From: Marinobacter salinexigens
GTDB taxonomy: Bacteria > Pseudomonadota > Gammaproteobacteria > Pseudomonadales > Oleiphilaceae
NCBI RefSeq assembly: GCF_008370345.1
Contig: NZ_VTUU01000011.1
Coordinates: forward strand, 1-64,000
DNA: 64,000 nucleotides
Direction of reading: 5' to 3'
This document shows, piece by piece, positions 44,765 through 55,624 of the stretch. The position numbers and the translations under genes were made by a program. Every line of letters starts with the position of its first letter. Within the stretch, counting starts at the first letter, position 1. A model generated the notes under the pieces. It was not told where the DNA came from, made no database searches, and saw nothing but the letters and a program-made list of their open reading frames with translations.

Positions 44765-45748
44765 ATGACACTGAAACTCAAGGTATCCGCTCTTGCGGTT
44801 GCAGCTGCCGTTACTCTGGGAGCAGCTTCCACGACTGTATCGGCTCAGGAACAGCGCTTTGTGACTATAGGTACAGGTGGCGTGACAGGCGTGTACTATC
44901 CGGCAGGTGGTGCGATCTGTCGCCTGGTCAACATGGATCGGAAAGAGCACGGTATCCGATGCTCTGTTGAGAGTACCGGTGGCTCTGTCTATAACCTGAA
45001 CGCCATTCGTCAGGGAGAGCTGGACCTCGCTGTGGCCCAGTCTGACTGGCAGTACCATGCGTACAATGGTACCAGTCAGTTCAAGGACGGCGGCCCGGAC
45101 AAGAAACTGCGTGCAGTGTTCTCCCTGCACCCGGAGCCGTTCACCGTTGTCGCCAGCAAAGGTTCCGGTATCAAAACCTTTGAAGACCTGGAAGGCAAAC
45201 GAGTATCTGTGGGTAACCCGGGCTCCGGTCAGCGGGCGACTGCGGAAGTCCTGATGAACGAAATGGGCTGGGGAATGGACAAGTTCTCCCTGGCAGCCGA
45301 GCTGAAAGCGGCCGAACAGTCCCAGGCTCTCTGTGATGGCAACATTGATGCATTCTTCTATACCGTGGGTCACCCATCTGGTTCCATCAAGGAAGCAACG
45401 ACTTCTTGTGACAGTGTATTGGTTAACGTCGACAACGCTGCGACCAAAGCTCTGATCGAAAAGAACCCGTACTACCGGAAAGCAGTGATCCCGGGTGGTA
45501 TGTATCGTGGTAGCGACGAAGACACCACGACCTTTGGTGTGGCGGCAACGTTCGTCTCATCGACCGACGTACCGAACGATGTGGTTTATGAAGTCGTGAA
45601 GGCGGTTTTCGAGAATTTCGATAGCTTCAAACGCCTGCATCCTGCCTTTGCCAACCTGAAAAAAGAGGAAATGGTAAGCGATGCCCTGAGTGCGCCTCTG
45701 CACCCGGGTGCTGCCAAGTACTACAAGGAAGCAGGTCTGATCGATTGA
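44765..45748 (+). CDS. TAXI-family TRAP transporter substrate-binding protein
   Basis: A 327-residue periplasmic protein with a signal peptide ([18 protein letters not shown], cleavage after Ala-Gln-like residues near 27). It has the TAXI motif [25 protein letters not shown] and the later [12 protein letters not shown] and [10 protein letters not shown] segments. It binds the solute for the fused membrane subunit encoded next. TAXI proteins have been linked to glutamate/2-oxoglutarate-type acids in some bacteria; the ligand here is unknown. AAGGAA precedes the ATG. A hairpin in the 85-base gap to the permease may give more binding protein than permease. Confidence 0.94.
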   Translation: MTLKLKVSALAVAAAVTLGAASTTVSAQEQRFVTIGTGGVTGVYYPAGGAICRLVNMDRKEHGIRCSVESTGGSVYNLNAIRQGELDLAVAQSDWQYHAYNGTSQFKDGGPDKKLRAVFSLHPEPFTVVASKGSGIKTFEDLEGKRVSVGNPGSGQRATAEVLMNEMGWGMDKFSLAAELKAAEQSQALCDGNIDAFFYTVGHPSGSIKEATTSCDSVLVNVDNAATKALIEKNPYYRKAVIPGGMYRGSDEDTTTFGVAATFVSSTDVPNDVVYEVVKAVFENFDSFKRLHPAFANLKKEEMVSDALSAPLHPGAAKYYKEAGLID

Positions 45749-45769
45749 TCGGATTCAGCGATGAAACGG

Positions 45770-45793
45770 GTCGCAGGCAAATATGCCTGCGGC
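45770..45793 (+). other. Intercistronic hairpin between binding protein and permease genes
   Basis: Stem CGCAGGCA/TGCCTGCG (8 perfect pairs, 10 with flanking pairs) with loop AATA, followed by a weak CCTTTC. Such hairpins often protect the upstream mRNA from 3' exonucleases or partly terminate, raising binding-protein over permease levels. Confidence 0.6.
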
Positions 45794-45833
45794 CTTTCAT
45801 GACTCTCCCGTTTTCCTCTGACAGGATCAAGCT

Positions 45834-48431
45834 ATGATGAATAGCGACCCGAGAACCGGGGAAGATACCGATAAGCAGAAGGTCGAAGAGTTTCTTCAGA
45901 CCGAGTCCGGTGGAAGGGCGGCCACAGGGCCTGCCGCCGTTATCCTCTTTGTTGTACCTCTGCTCTGGTCTCTTTTTCAGCTATGGATAGCCTCTCCGCT
46001 ACCGTATGTATTTGAGTTTGGCGTGTTTAACTCAACCGAGGCACGTTCGATTCACCTGGCTTTTGCCGCATTTTTGTCCTTTGCAGCATTCCCGATGATC
46101 AAAGGAAAGCATGCAAATCATGTCCCGGTGTATGACTGGGTTCTTGCTTTGGCTGCGGCGTTTGCCGCGTCCTATCTCTATATTTTTTACGACCAGTTGG
46201 CGACTCGCCCCGGTGCTCCCAATACTCAGGATATGGTGGTTGCGCTGGGTGGCCTGGTGCTGCTGCTTGAGGCGACCCGTCGTTCCCTGGGCCTGCCCCT
46301 GACCGTTGTCGCTGCTGTGTTTATCATCTACTCGCTCGCCGGTCCCTACATGCCGGACGTGATTTCCCATAAAGGGGCGAGCCTGAGCAAGCTGGCATCG
46401 CACCAGTGGCTTGGAACCGAGGGTGTGTTTGGTGTTGCGCTGGGCGTTTCCACCAGTTTTGTGTTCCTCTTTGTACTGTTTGGTGCCCTCCTGGAGCGTG
46501 CTGGGGCTGGTAACTATTTCATCAAGGTTGCCTATGCGCTTTTGGGGCACATGCGGGGCGGGCCTGCGAAAGCGGCCGTTGTTTCCAGTGGCTTGAGTGG
46601 TGTGATTTCCGGTTCGTCCATTGCTAACGTGGTGACAACCGGCACCTTTACTATCCCGCTGATGAAGCGAGTCGGATTTCCTGCAACCAAGGCTGGTGCG
46701 GTGGAAGTCGCGGCATCAACGAATGGTCAGCTGACCCCGCCCATCATGGGTGCGGCAGCCTTCCTGATGGTTGAGTATGTCGGCATTTCCTATCTGGAAG
46801 TGATCAAGCATGCGATTCTTCCGGCAATGATTTCCTACGTGGCGTTGCTCTACATCGTCCATCTGGAAGCCTGCAAGCTCAATATGAAAGGGATCGAGCG
46901 TCTGAACAGACCGACCCTGGCGCAGCGCCTTCTGAACTGGGTGGTGATTCTTCTTGGGCTCTGTATTCTGACCCTGGTGGTTTACTACGGCATCGGCTGG
47001 ATGAAGGATTGGTTGGGGGCTGGTGCCATCTGGGTGTTGGCGCCGCTGCTGTTACTTGCCTATGTGGGCCTCGTTGGTTACGCCACTCGGTTCCCGGATC
47101 TGGAAGAAGATGATCCGGAAGGGGGTATGGCCGAATTGCCTGAGGTCGGGCCAACGGTCAAAACCGGTTTGTACTTCCTGCTGCCGGTTGTGGTGCTTGT
47201 CTGGTGCCTGACGGTTGAGCGTTTCTCTCCCCAGCTGTCCGCCTTCTGGGCGACGCTGTTCATGATTTTTATCGTAATCACCCAGGGACCGATTAAGGCC
47301 TTCTTCCGGAAGCAGGGGGGGTATGCTGACGGCGTGAAACAGGGCGTGGTGGATCTTGCTCACTCGCTGGTAACCGGTGCCCGGAACATGGTTGGCATTG
47401 GTGTGGCGACTGCCACGGCCGGTATTGTCGTAGGGACGGTGACACTGACGGGGATCGGCCTGGTGATGACTCAGTTTGTCGAGTTCATCTCTGGCGGTAA
47501 TCTGCTGTTGATGCTGATCTTCACTGCCATTATCAGTCTGATACTCGGTATGGGTTTGCCGACGACGGCGAATTACATCGTTGTGTCTACGTTGATGGCT
47601 CCGGTAATCGTTACCCTCGGCGCCGCCAATGGCCTTTTGGTCCCGCTGATTGCCGTGCACCTCTTTGTGTTCTACTTCGGTATCCTGGCGGATGATACGC
47701 CGCCCGTGGGGCTTGCGGCCTATGCAGCCGCTGCAATATCCGGTGGAGATCCGATCCGAACAGGGGTGCAGGGCTTCACCTACGATATACGGACCGCGAT
47801 TCTTCCGTTCATGTTCATCTTCAACACCCAATTGTTGTTGATTGGACTGACGGGCTGGATTGATCTGCTGGTGACGATCTTCAGTGCGGTAACGGCGATG
47901 CTGGTGTTCTCAGCTGCGACCCAGGGTTTCTGGTTTACCAAAACCAAGTGGTGGGAAACCGTGTTGTTGCTGCTGATCACCTTTACGCTGTTCCGGCCGG
48001 GTTTCTGGTGGGATATGGTTTATCCGCCTACGGAAGATCGTCCTGGTTCCGAACTGCTGGCCCATATCGATGAGGTCCCTGCCGGTGAACCGATCATTAT
48101 TCAGGCCTCCGGGATGTCGATTGATGGTACTGACGTGTCCAAGTATCTGCGCTTGCCGTTGCCTGAGGGAGAGTCTCCCGAACAGCGTCTGGCCGCTGCG
48201 GGCCTGGAGGTTTCTCCTCAGGGTGAACAGATGGCGGTGGATTTCGTGAACTTCGGGACACCCGCAGAAGACGCTGGCATCAGTTTTGGCTGGACGATTG
48301 ACTCGGTTCAGGTCCAGAAAGAACGGCCACCCAAAGAGCTGATGTTCATTCCTGCCCTGATTCTGCTTGGTCTGCTCGCCTTTGGGCAGCTAAAACGCAG
48401 AGGCAGAGAAGGGGAGGTGCAGCCTGCCTGA
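45834..48431 (+). CDS. TRAP transporter fused permease with C-terminal DUF3394
   Basis: An 865-residue membrane protein fusing the small (DctQ-like, about residues 30-180) and large (DctM-like, about 190-690) TRAP subunits, typical of TAXI systems. DctM motifs include SSGLSGVISGSSIANVVTTG and LGMGLPTTANYIVVSTLMAP. The C-terminal ~150 residues form a DUF3394 module containing GTPAEDAGISFGW, which looks like a PDZ-type turn, followed by a last TM and a basic tail. It imports the bound solute using a Na+ or H+ gradient. AGGA precedes the ATG at 45834; ATG 45837 is equally possible. A terminator follows. Confidence 0.94.
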   Translation: MMNSDPRTGEDTDKQKVEEFLQTESGGRAATGPAAVILFVVPLLWSLFQLWIASPLPYVFEFGVFNSTEARSIHLAFAAFLSFAAFPMIKGKHANHVPVYDWVLALAAAFAASYLYIFYDQLATRPGAPNTQDMVVALGGLVLLLEATRRSLGLPLTVVAAVFIIYSLAGPYMPDVISHKGASLSKLASHQWLGTEGVFGVALGVSTSFVFLFVLFGALLERAGAGNYFIKVAYALLGHMRGGPAKAAVVSSGLSGVISGSSIANVVTTGTFTIPLMKRVGFPATKAGAVEVAASTNGQLTPPIMGAAAFLMVEYVGISYLEVIKHAILPAMISYVALLYIVHLEACKLNMKGIERLNRPTLAQRLLNWVVILLGLCILTLVVYYGIGWMKDWLGAGAIWVLAPLLLLAYVGLVGYATRFPDLEEDDPEGGMAELPEVGPTVKTGLYFLLPVVVLVWCLTVERFSPQLSAFWATLFMIFIVITQGPIKAFFRKQGGYADGVKQGVVDLAHSLVTGARNMVGIGVATATAGIVVGTVTLTGIGLVMTQFVEFISGGNLLLMLIFTAIISLILGMGLPTTANYIVVSTLMAPVIVTLGAANGLLVPLIAVHLFVFYFGILADDTPPVGLAAYAAAAISGGDPIRTGVQGFTYDIRTAILPFMFIFNTQLLLIGLTGWIDLLVTIFSAVTAMLVFSAATQGFWFTKTKWWETVLLLLITFTLFRPGFWWDMVYPPTEDRPGSELLAHIDEVPAGEPIIIQASGMSIDGTDVSKYLRLPLPEGESPEQRLAAAGLEVSPQGEQMAVDFVNFGTPAEDAGISFGWTIDSVQVQKERPPKELMFIPALILLGLLAFGQLKRRGREGEVQPA

Positions 48432-48460
48432 CGGTAGCCTCATTCTGCTGAAATCCGTAA

Positions 48461-48490
48461 AAACCCGGCATTAACCTGTCGGGTTTTTTT
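48461..48490 (+). terminator. Intrinsic terminator after the TRAP permease
   Basis: Stem AAACCCG/CGGGTTT with a 12-base loop, followed by TTTTTT. It lies about 30 bases after the permease stop and just upstream of the thrS leader. Confidence 0.8.
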
Positions 48491-48510
48491 CTGTTAGACT
48501 TCCGCTCCAA

Positions 48511-48568
48511 ATGGCCCGCGGTTTGTGTCGCGGACGGCCATCACCATGTGATCTCTGGTATAGATCAC
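48511..48568 (+). promoter_or_regulatory. thrS leader: two tRNA-Thr anticodon-arm mimics (autoregulatory operator)
   Basis: Hairpin A (48548-48568): 7-bp stem GTGATCT/AGATCAC with the seven-base loop CTGGTAT. This reads as an anticodon loop with U at position 33, anticodon GGU (threonine) and A at 37. Hairpin B (48511-48541): ATGGCC/GGCCAT plus CGCG/CGCG with loop GTTTGTGT, which contains U followed by UGU, another Thr anticodon. In E. coli, ThrRS represses its own translation by binding two anticodon-like arms upstream of the thrS Shine-Dalgarno sequence. The layout here is the same, with AGGAG at about 48584-48588. No T-box is present. Confidence 0.7.
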
Positions 48569-48595
48569 CGCTGACTCAATCTACAGGAGCTTTTC

Positions 48596-50521
48596 ATGCC
48601 CGTCGTTACCTTGCCCGATGGCAGCCACCGCAGTTTTGCAGAATCTGTAACCGTTCATGACGTCGCCGCCGATATCGGTGCTGGGCTTGCCAAAGCCGCA
48701 CTGGCTGGCCGTGTTAACGGTAAACTGGTGGATACCAGTTACCAGATTGATGACGACATCGACCTGGCGATCGTGACCGATCGCGACGAAGACGGTGTCG
48801 ATATTATTCGTCATTCCACCGCTCACTTGCTGGCTATGGCAGTCAAGGAACTGTTCCCTGAAGCGCAGGTGACCATCGGCCCGGTTGTTGATAACGGCTT
48901 CTATTACGATTTCAAGTTCGATCGTCCGTTTACCAACGAAGATCTGGCCCGTATCGAAAAGCGGATGGAAGAGCTGGCCAAACAGGACATACCGGTTTCC
49001 CGCTCTGTTATGTCCCGTGATGAGGCGGTGAAGCTGTTCGACGAGATGGGAGAAGAGTACAAGGTCCGCATTATCGAAGATATTCCGGGTGAGGAAGACC
49101 TTTCGTTCTATCGCCAGGGTGATTTCGTTGACCTCTGCCGTGGACCTCACGTGCCGAGCACCGGCAAGCTGAAAGCGTTCAAGCTGACTAAAGTGGCAGG
49201 CGCCTACTGGCGGGGTGATACCAACAACGAACAGCTGCAGCGTGTGTACGGTACTGCCTGGGGCAACAAAAAGGATCTGAAAGCCTACCTGAACAGGCTG
49301 GAAGAAGCTGAGAAGCGTGATCACCGTAAAGTGGGCAAGAAACTGGACCTCTTCCACATGCAGGAAGAAGCGCCCGGTATGGTGTTCTGGCATCCTGACG
49401 GCTGGACCCTCTATCAGCAGATAGAGCAGTACATGCGCCGTAAGCAGCAGGAACATGGCTACAAGGAAATTCGTACTCCGCAGGTCGTGTCCCGTACGCT
49501 TTGGGAGAAATCCGGGCATTGGGACAAATTCAAGGATGACATGTTCACCACCGAGTCCGAGAAGCACGACTTTGCCATCAAGCCGATGAACTGTCCGTGC
49601 CACGTTCAGGTGTTTAACCAGGGTCTGAAGAGCTATAAGGATCTTCCTTTGCGTCTGGCGGAATTCGGATCCTGTCATCGTAACGAGGCCTCCGGTGCGC
49701 TGCACGGTATCATGCGTGTGCGTGGTTTCACCCAGGATGATGCCCATATCTTCTGTGAAGAAGATGCCATTCAGGCAGAAGTGTCCGCGTTCATTGGAAT
49801 GCTGCACGAAATTTATCAGGATTTCGGGTTTGACGAGATTCTCTACAAGTTGTCGACTCGTCCCGAAAAGCGCGTTGGTTCTGATGAAGTCTGGGACAAG
49901 GCTGAAGCTGCACTGGAAGAGGCGCTGAACCGCGAAGGCGTGGCCTGGGAACTGTTGCCGGGTGAGGGTGCGTTCTATGGACCGAAGATCGAGTTCTCCC
50001 TGAAAGACTGCATCGGCCGGGTCTGGCAGTGTGGTACCATTCAGGTTGATTTCTCTATGCCGGGTCGTCTCGGAGCGCAATATGTGGCGGATAACTCTGA
50101 GCGTAAAACGCCGGTTATGCTCCATCGCGCCGTTCTGGGCTCTTTCGAGCGGTTTATCGGTATTCTGATTGAAGAATACGAAGGAGCCTTCCCGACCTGG
50201 CTTGCACCAACCCAGGTGGCAGTCCTCAATATCACCGATAATCAGCGTGATTTTTGTCTGGATCTGGAGAAAAAACTGGATTCTTCCGGTTATAGGGTTA
50301 ATGCTGACTTGAGAAACGAGAAGATCGGCTTTAAAATCCGCGAGCATACTCTTAACAAGGTTCCCTATCTTGTCGTCGTTGGCGACAAGGAAGTAGAGAA
50401 TAATGCCGTTGCGGTACGTACCCGCAAGGGTGAGGATCTGGGAACTATGTCGGTCGATGAGTTCGAGCAGTTACTGGCTAAGGACGTCGATCGCAAAGGT
50501 AGAACTAAAACGGAGATCTGA
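48596..50521 (+). CDS. thrS: Threonyl-tRNA synthetase
   Basis: A 641-residue class II synthetase. An N-terminal TGS domain (1-60) is followed by the editing domain with [16 protein letters not shown] (about residues 75-90), then the catalytic core: motif 2 region [30 protein letters not shown] containing zinc ligands, and motif 3 [19 protein letters not shown]. The C-terminal anticodon-binding domain contains [15 protein letters not shown]. The start at 48596 follows AGGAG. It heads the translation cluster and is probably autoregulated through the anticodon-like hairpins in its leader. Confidence 0.98.
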   Translation: MPVVTLPDGSHRSFAESVTVHDVAADIGAGLAKAALAGRVNGKLVDTSYQIDDDIDLAIVTDRDEDGVDIIRHSTAHLLAMAVKELFPEAQVTIGPVVDNGFYYDFKFDRPFTNEDLARIEKRMEELAKQDIPVSRSVMSRDEAVKLFDEMGEEYKVRIIEDIPGEEDLSFYRQGDFVDLCRGPHVPSTGKLKAFKLTKVAGAYWRGDTNNEQLQRVYGTAWGNKKDLKAYLNRLEEAEKRDHRKVGKKLDLFHMQEEAPGMVFWHPDGWTLYQQIEQYMRRKQQEHGYKEIRTPQVVSRTLWEKSGHWDKFKDDMFTTESEKHDFAIKPMNCPCHVQVFNQGLKSYKDLPLRLAEFGSCHRNEASGALHGIMRVRGFTQDDAHIFCEEDAIQAEVSAFIGMLHEIYQDFGFDEILYKLSTRPEKRVGSDEVWDKAEAALEEALNREGVAWELLPGEGAFYGPKIEFSLKDCIGRVWQCGTIQVDFSMPGRLGAQYVADNSERKTPVMLHRAVLGSFERFIGILIEEYEGAFPTWLAPTQVAVLNITDNQRDFCLDLEKKLDSSGYRVNADLRNEKIGFKIREHTLNKVPYLVVVGDKEVENNAVAVRTRKGEDLGTMSVDEFEQLLAKDVDRKGRTKTEI

Positions 50522-50523
50522 TT

Positions 50524-51060
50524 ATTAAACAGCGAGCGAATCGGGGACGCGCACCAAAAGCGCCGATCAACGAGAATATTGAAGCAACTGAAGTCCGTCT
50601 GATTGACGCCGAAGGCAATCAGGTAGGGGTGGTTCCCATTGAGGAAGCCCTCAAGCTGGCGGAAGAGGCAACTCTTGATCTGGTTCAGGTTACGGATTCC
50701 GATCCGATCGTCTGTAAGATAATGGACTACGGCAAGAAAATCTTCGAAGAGAAGAAAGCCAAGGCCGCTGCCAAGAAAAAGCAGAAGCAGACTCAGATCA
50801 AAGAGCTTAAGTTCCGTCCAGGAACTGAAGAAGGGGATTATCAGGTCAAACTACGCAACCTGGTACGTTTCCTTGAGAACGGGGACCGCGGCAAGATCAC
50901 AATTCGCTTCCGTGGGCGTGAGATGGCACACCAGGAAATTGGTATGAAACTCATGCAGCGGATTGAAGAAGATGTGGCCGAGCTGGGCCTGGTTGAACTG
51001 CGGCCGAAAATGGAAGGCCGTCAGATGACCATGGTCGTGGCGCCCCGCAAGAAGAAGTGA
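50524..51060 (+). CDS. infC: Translation initiation factor IF-3 (AUU start)
   Basis: A 178-residue IF-3. It begins [18 protein letters not shown], with internal [20 protein letters not shown] and the C-terminal [25 protein letters not shown] and [12 protein letters not shown] motifs. No ATG, GTG or TTG gives the full N-terminus; the frame opens with ATT at 50521/50524, two bases after the thrS stop, with GGAG eight bases before 50524. AUU initiation is the known basis of infC autoregulation, because IF-3 itself discriminates against non-canonical start codons. Programs limited to standard starts would truncate it to the GTG at 50629. Confidence 0.95.
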   Translation: MKQRANRGRAPKAPINENIEATEVRLIDAEGNQVGVVPIEEALKLAEEATLDLVQVTDSDPIVCKIMDYGKKIFEEKKAKAAAKKKQKQTQIKELKFRPGTEEGDYQVKLRNLVRFLENGDRGKITIRFRGREMAHQEIGMKLMQRIEEDVAELGLVELRPKMEGRQMTMVVAPRKKK

Positions 51061-51079
51061 ACCTGATCCAGTGACGGGT

Positions 51080-51128
51080 CCCCTGCATAGGCGGGGGATT
51101 TGTCGTTCAGGGGCACATTTGTTTTTTT
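51080..51128 (+). promoter_or_regulatory. rpmI leader structure, possible L20 operator/attenuator
   Basis: CCCCTG (51080-51085) can pair with GGGG at 51093-51097 or, alternatively, with CAGGGG at 51108-51113; the second pairing is followed by a T-rich run (51118-51128). Mutually exclusive pairings just upstream of rpmI-rplT fit a leader whose fold is switched by ribosomal protein L20, which in E. coli represses this operon through an RNA structure in this position. Not tested. Confidence 0.4.
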
Positions 51129-51152
51129 AAAATAGAATGCGGAGTTTTAAAA

Positions 51153-51344
51153 ATGCCGAAGATGAAAACCAAAAGTGGAGCCACTAAACGGTTCAAGAAA
51201 ACCGCTAACGGCTTCAAGCACAAGCAGTCCTTCACCAGTCATATTCTGACCAAGAAGAGCCCCAAGCGTAAGCGTCAGCTCCGTGGTACCAAGCTGATTG
51301 CCAAGTCTGATGTGGCTTCCATCAAGCGTATGACCGCGTGCTAA
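51153..51344 (+). CDS. rpmI: Ribosomal protein bL35
   Basis: A 63-residue, strongly basic protein with the L35 signature [17 protein letters not shown] and [11 protein letters not shown]. Part of the large ribosomal subunit. GCGGAG precedes the ATG at 51153. It lies between infC and rplT in the conserved IF3-L35-L20 operon. Confidence 0.98.
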   Translation: MPKMKTKSGATKRFKKTANGFKHKQSFTSHILTKKSPKRKRQLRGTKLIAKSDVASIKRMTAC

Positions 51345-51395
51345 CGCAGGCGCTAACGATTCCTGAAAAGGTTTAGAAGGTAGAAGGATTAAAGT

Positions 51396-51749
51396 ATGGC
51401 TCGTGTAAAACGTGGTGTGGTAGCACGCCGTCGTCACAAGAAAGTTCTCAAGCAGGCTAAAGGTTACTACGGTGCCCGTAGTCGTGTATTTCGTGTAGCC
51501 AAGCAGGCGGTTATCAAGGCCGGTCAGTACGCTTACCGTGACCGTCGTAACCGCAAGCGTGCGTTCCGCGCTCTGTGGATCGCCCGTATCAACGCTGGTG
51601 CCCGCGCTAACGGTCTGTCCTACAGCCGTCTGATCGCTGGCCTGAAAAAGGCTAACGTTGAGATCGATCGTAAGGTTCTGGCTGATCTGGCCATGAACGA
51701 GCAGCAGGCATTTGCCGCTGTTGTCGAGAAAGCCAAAGCGTCCCTGTGA
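51396..51749 (+). CDS. rplT: Ribosomal protein bL20
   Basis: A 117-residue basic protein with the L20 N-terminus [18 protein letters not shown] and the globular domain [25 protein letters not shown]. It binds 23S rRNA early in assembly of the large subunit and in E. coli represses its own operon. AGAAGG lies just upstream. A strong terminator (51818-51848) separates it from pheS. Confidence 0.98.
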   Translation: MARVKRGVVARRRHKKVLKQAKGYYGARSRVFRVAKQAVIKAGQYAYRDRRNRKRAFRALWIARINAGARANGLSYSRLIAGLKKANVEIDRKVLADLAMNEQQAFAAVVEKAKASL

Positions 51750-51784
51750 TCGCTTAAGCTCTTCATCGATTACAGATCGATTAG

Positions 51785-52885
<1,101 letters not shown>

Positions 52886-52945
52886 TTCAGCGTCGGACGA
52901 CATTTCAGAAATCAGGCGAAACCGAATCAGGACAAGGCAAGAATC

Positions 52946-55318
52946 ATGAAATTCAGTGAACAGTGGCTGCGCGAGTGGGTGAATCCGGAAATTGGCACCC
53001 AGGAATTGATGGACCAGATTACTATGGCTGGTCTGGAAGTGGATGGATTTGAGCCGGTGGCGGGTGAGTTCACCGGTATTATCGTGGGTGAAGTCAAGTC
53101 AGTCGAAGCGCATCCGGATGCTGACAAGCTGCGGGTTTGTCAGGTGAGCGATGGCAGCAGTGTTGTGCAGGTTGTCTGTGGCGCACCGAATGTACGTGAA
53201 GGGTTGCGGGTACCCTTTGCTGTTGTCGGCGCCGTATTGCCGGGCAACTTCAAAATCAAGAAAGCCAAACTCCGTGGCCAGCCATCCGAAGGCATGCTGT
53301 GCTCTGAGTCCGAGCTTGGACTGTCTGATAATCATGACGGCCTGATGGAACTACCGGCTGACGCGCCAGTAGGACAGGAGGTTGCGGAATACCTGAAGCT
53401 TAAAGACGTCACTATTGACGTGGATCTAACTCCTAACCGGAGCGACTGCCTGTCTATCAAGGGCATTGCGCGTGAAGTGGGTGTTTTGAACAGTGCTCAG
53501 GTAGAAGCTCCGGCTATTGAAACTGTCGGTGCGGTGCACTCGGAAGTTCCGGATATCCGTATTGAGGCTCCTGCGGGTTGCCCGAGATATCTCGGTCGGG
53601 TTCTGCGTAATGTGAACCTTCAGGCTGAGACGCCACTGTGGATGAAGGAAAAGCTACGTCGTTCCGGTATCCGCTCTATCGACGCTGCGGTTGATGTGAC
53701 CAACTACGTGATGCTGGAGCTGGGGCAGCCCATGCATGCGTTCGACCGCGATGAGATCAGTGGCGGTATTGTGGTTCGGATGGCACGTGCCGGCGAGAAG
53801 CTGGTACTGCTGGATGGCCAGGATGTGGAACTGACCGAACAGACCCTGATCATTGCAGATCATGACAAGCCCATCGCCATTGCTGGTGTTATGGGCGGAG
53901 AGCACTCCGGTGTCAGTGACAAGACTCGTGATCTGGTCCTGGAAGCGGCGTATTTCGATCCGATTATTCTCGCGGGTAAAGCTCGCCATTATGGCCTGCA
54001 TACTGATGCCTCTCACCGCTTCGAGCGTGGCGTAGACTATGAGTTGGCCAGAGATGCCATGGAGCGCGCCACTCGGTTGCTGATGGATATCGTTGGCGGT
54101 GAGCCGGGCGAAATTGTGGAGGTGGCCAGCAAAGATGATCTGCCATCGGCGAAGCTCGTCACCCTCCGTGCCCAGCGTCTGACGGACGTTCTGGGTCTGG
54201 CAATTGACCGTACCACGGTCGAGGAAATTCTGACCCGCCTGGGTCTTCACGTTGAGAAACTCCTGAAGAACGGATGGGAAATTCTTGTCCCGAGTTTCCG
54301 ACCGGACATCTCCATTGAGGAAGACCTGATTGAGGAAGTTGGCCGAATCTACGGATACAACAACCTCCCGGTCACCGAACCTAACGGTTCTCTGGGCTTG
54401 CGTCCTCGCGAGGAAGCCACTCGCCCGGTTTCGGCGATCCGGAGCTTCTTCGTGGATAACGGCTACCAGGAAGCGGTGACTTACAGCTTCGTAGATCCGA
54501 AGGTTCAGAAGCTGGTTGATCCGGAAAATGAAGGCATTGCTCTGGCGAACCCGATTTCCTCCGATCTGGCGGTTATGCGGACCAGCCTGTGGAGTGGTCT
54601 GCTAAAAACGGTTGCCTACAACCAGAACCGCCAGCAGTCCCGGATTCGTCTGTTTGAAACCGGTCTCAGGTTCAAGCAGGACGGCGAGAGGATTGATCAG
54701 CAGCCAATGCTTGCGGGTGTTGTGGTTGGTGGTCAGTACCCTGAAAACTGGGCTAACGGTCGCAGATCAGCGGATTTCTTTGATGTAAAAGGTGATCTGG
54801 AAAGCCTGTTCCGTGTGCTGGGAATAGAGATCCAGTTTGTAGGTAGTCAGCACCCTGCGCTGCACCCGGGACAGACGGCAGAACTCCTGCGTGACGGTGA
54901 GCATGTCGGCTGGTTGGGAACGCTGCATCCGCAAGTTCAGAAAAATCTTGAACTTAATGGCACGATCCTGATGTTTGAGCTATTCTTGAATTCGATCGTT
55001 ACCGGATATGTGCCTAATTTCAAAGAAATTTCAAAATTCCCGGAGGTTCGTCGGGATTTGGCTATCATTATCGGGATCGATGTAGCGTTTGCCGATGTTG
55101 AGCGTGTTGCGAGAAAGCACGCAGGTGAACAACTGACGGCGTTGCGTGCGTTTGATGTTTATGAAGGTGAAAGCCTGGGTGAGGGTAACCGCAGCCTGGC
55201 GTTGAGCCTGTTCTGGCAGCACCCCGAACGTACGTTGAACGAGGATGAAGTGCATTCGCTCTTCAACGGTGTTATCGACGCCTTGAAAGAAGAGTTGGGG
55301 GCAACACTGAGGAGTTGA
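52946..55318 (+). CDS. pheT: Phenylalanyl-tRNA synthetase beta subunit
   Basis: A 790-residue protein of normal length. Domains in order: a B1/tRNA-binding OB domain (about 40-150, IIVGEVKSVEAHPDADKLRVCQV), the B3/4 editing domain (about 210-400, with KLRRSGIRSIDAAVDVTNYVMLELGQPMHAFD), the B5 domain (LTDVLGLAIDRTTVEEILTRLG), a catalytic-like domain and the C-terminal ferredoxin-like anticodon-binding domain (KFPEVRRDLAIII). It ends three bases before ihfA. Confidence 0.98.
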   Translation: MKFSEQWLREWVNPEIGTQELMDQITMAGLEVDGFEPVAGEFTGIIVGEVKSVEAHPDADKLRVCQVSDGSSVVQVVCGAPNVREGLRVPFAVVGAVLPGNFKIKKAKLRGQPSEGMLCSESELGLSDNHDGLMELPADAPVGQEVAEYLKLKDVTIDVDLTPNRSDCLSIKGIAREVGVLNSAQVEAPAIETVGAVHSEVPDIRIEAPAGCPRYLGRVLRNVNLQAETPLWMKEKLRRSGIRSIDAAVDVTNYVMLELGQPMHAFDRDEISGGIVVRMARAGEKLVLLDGQDVELTEQTLIIADHDKPIAIAGVMGGEHSGVSDKTRDLVLEAAYFDPIILAGKARHYGLHTDASHRFERGVDYELARDAMERATRLLMDIVGGEPGEIVEVASKDDLPSAKLVTLRAQRLTDVLGLAIDRTTVEEILTRLGLHVEKLLKNGWEILVPSFRPDISIEEDLIEEVGRIYGYNNLPVTEPNGSLGLRPREEATRPVSAIRSFFVDNGYQEAVTYSFVDPKVQKLVDPENEGIALANPISSDLAVMRTSLWSGLLKTVAYNQNRQQSRIRLFETGLRFKQDGERIDQQPMLAGVVVGGQYPENWANGRRSADFFDVKGDLESLFRVLGIEIQFVGSQHPALHPGQTAELLRDGEHVGWLGTLHPQVQKNLELNGTILMFELFLNSIVTGYVPNFKEISKFPEVRRDLAIIIGIDVAFADVERVARKHAGEQLTALRAFDVYEGESLGEGNRSLALSLFWQHPERTLNEDEVHSLFNGVIDALKEELGATLRS

Positions 55319-55321
55319 GAC

Positions 55322-55624
55322 ATGGCGGCTTTGACGAAAGCGGAAATGGCCGAACGGTTGTACGAGGAGTTGGGCCTTAACAAGCGTGAAGCCAAGGAAA
55401 TGGTAGAAGCTTTTTTCGATGAGATCAGAGGCGCACTTAGTCACAACGAACAGGTGAAGTTGTCAGGGTTTGGCAACTTCGACCTGCGGGATAAAAAGCA
55501 GCGGCCGGGACGGAACCCGAAAACTGGTGAAGAAATTCCCATCAGTGCACGGCGCGTCGTTACGTTTCGCCCAGGACAAAAACTGAAACAGAAAGTAGAA
55601 GCGTATGCTGGAACCGAGTCATAA
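55322..55624 (+). CDS. ihfA: Integration host factor alpha subunit
   Basis: A 100-residue DNA-bending protein of the HU/IHF family. It has [29 protein letters not shown] and the DNA-contacting arm with [27 protein letters not shown]. It forms a heterodimer with IhfB and bends DNA sharply in transcription, recombination and replication. GAGGAG sits in the end of pheT. Its 3' end overlaps the following merR-like gene by 20 bases, the usual gammaproteobacterial arrangement. Confidence 0.98.
   Translation: MAALTKAEMAERLYEELGLNKREAKEMVEAFFDEIRGALSHNEQVKLSGFGNFDLRDKKQRPGRNPKTGEEIPISARRVVTFRPGQKLKQKVEAYAGTES

Noticed and set aside
48490..48595. T-box riboswitch upstream of thrS
   Set aside because: There is no T-box sequence or terminator/antiterminator pair between the hairpins and thrS; the anticodon-mimic model fits better.
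48581..50347. 588-codon open frame antisense to thrS
   Set aside because: It lies wholly opposite thrS, whose protein is beyond doubt. The antisense protein has no recognisable domain and results from codon bias. Similar long antisense frames at 29406-30875 (fadH) and 7844-9187 (acyl-CoA synthetase) were rejected for the same reason.
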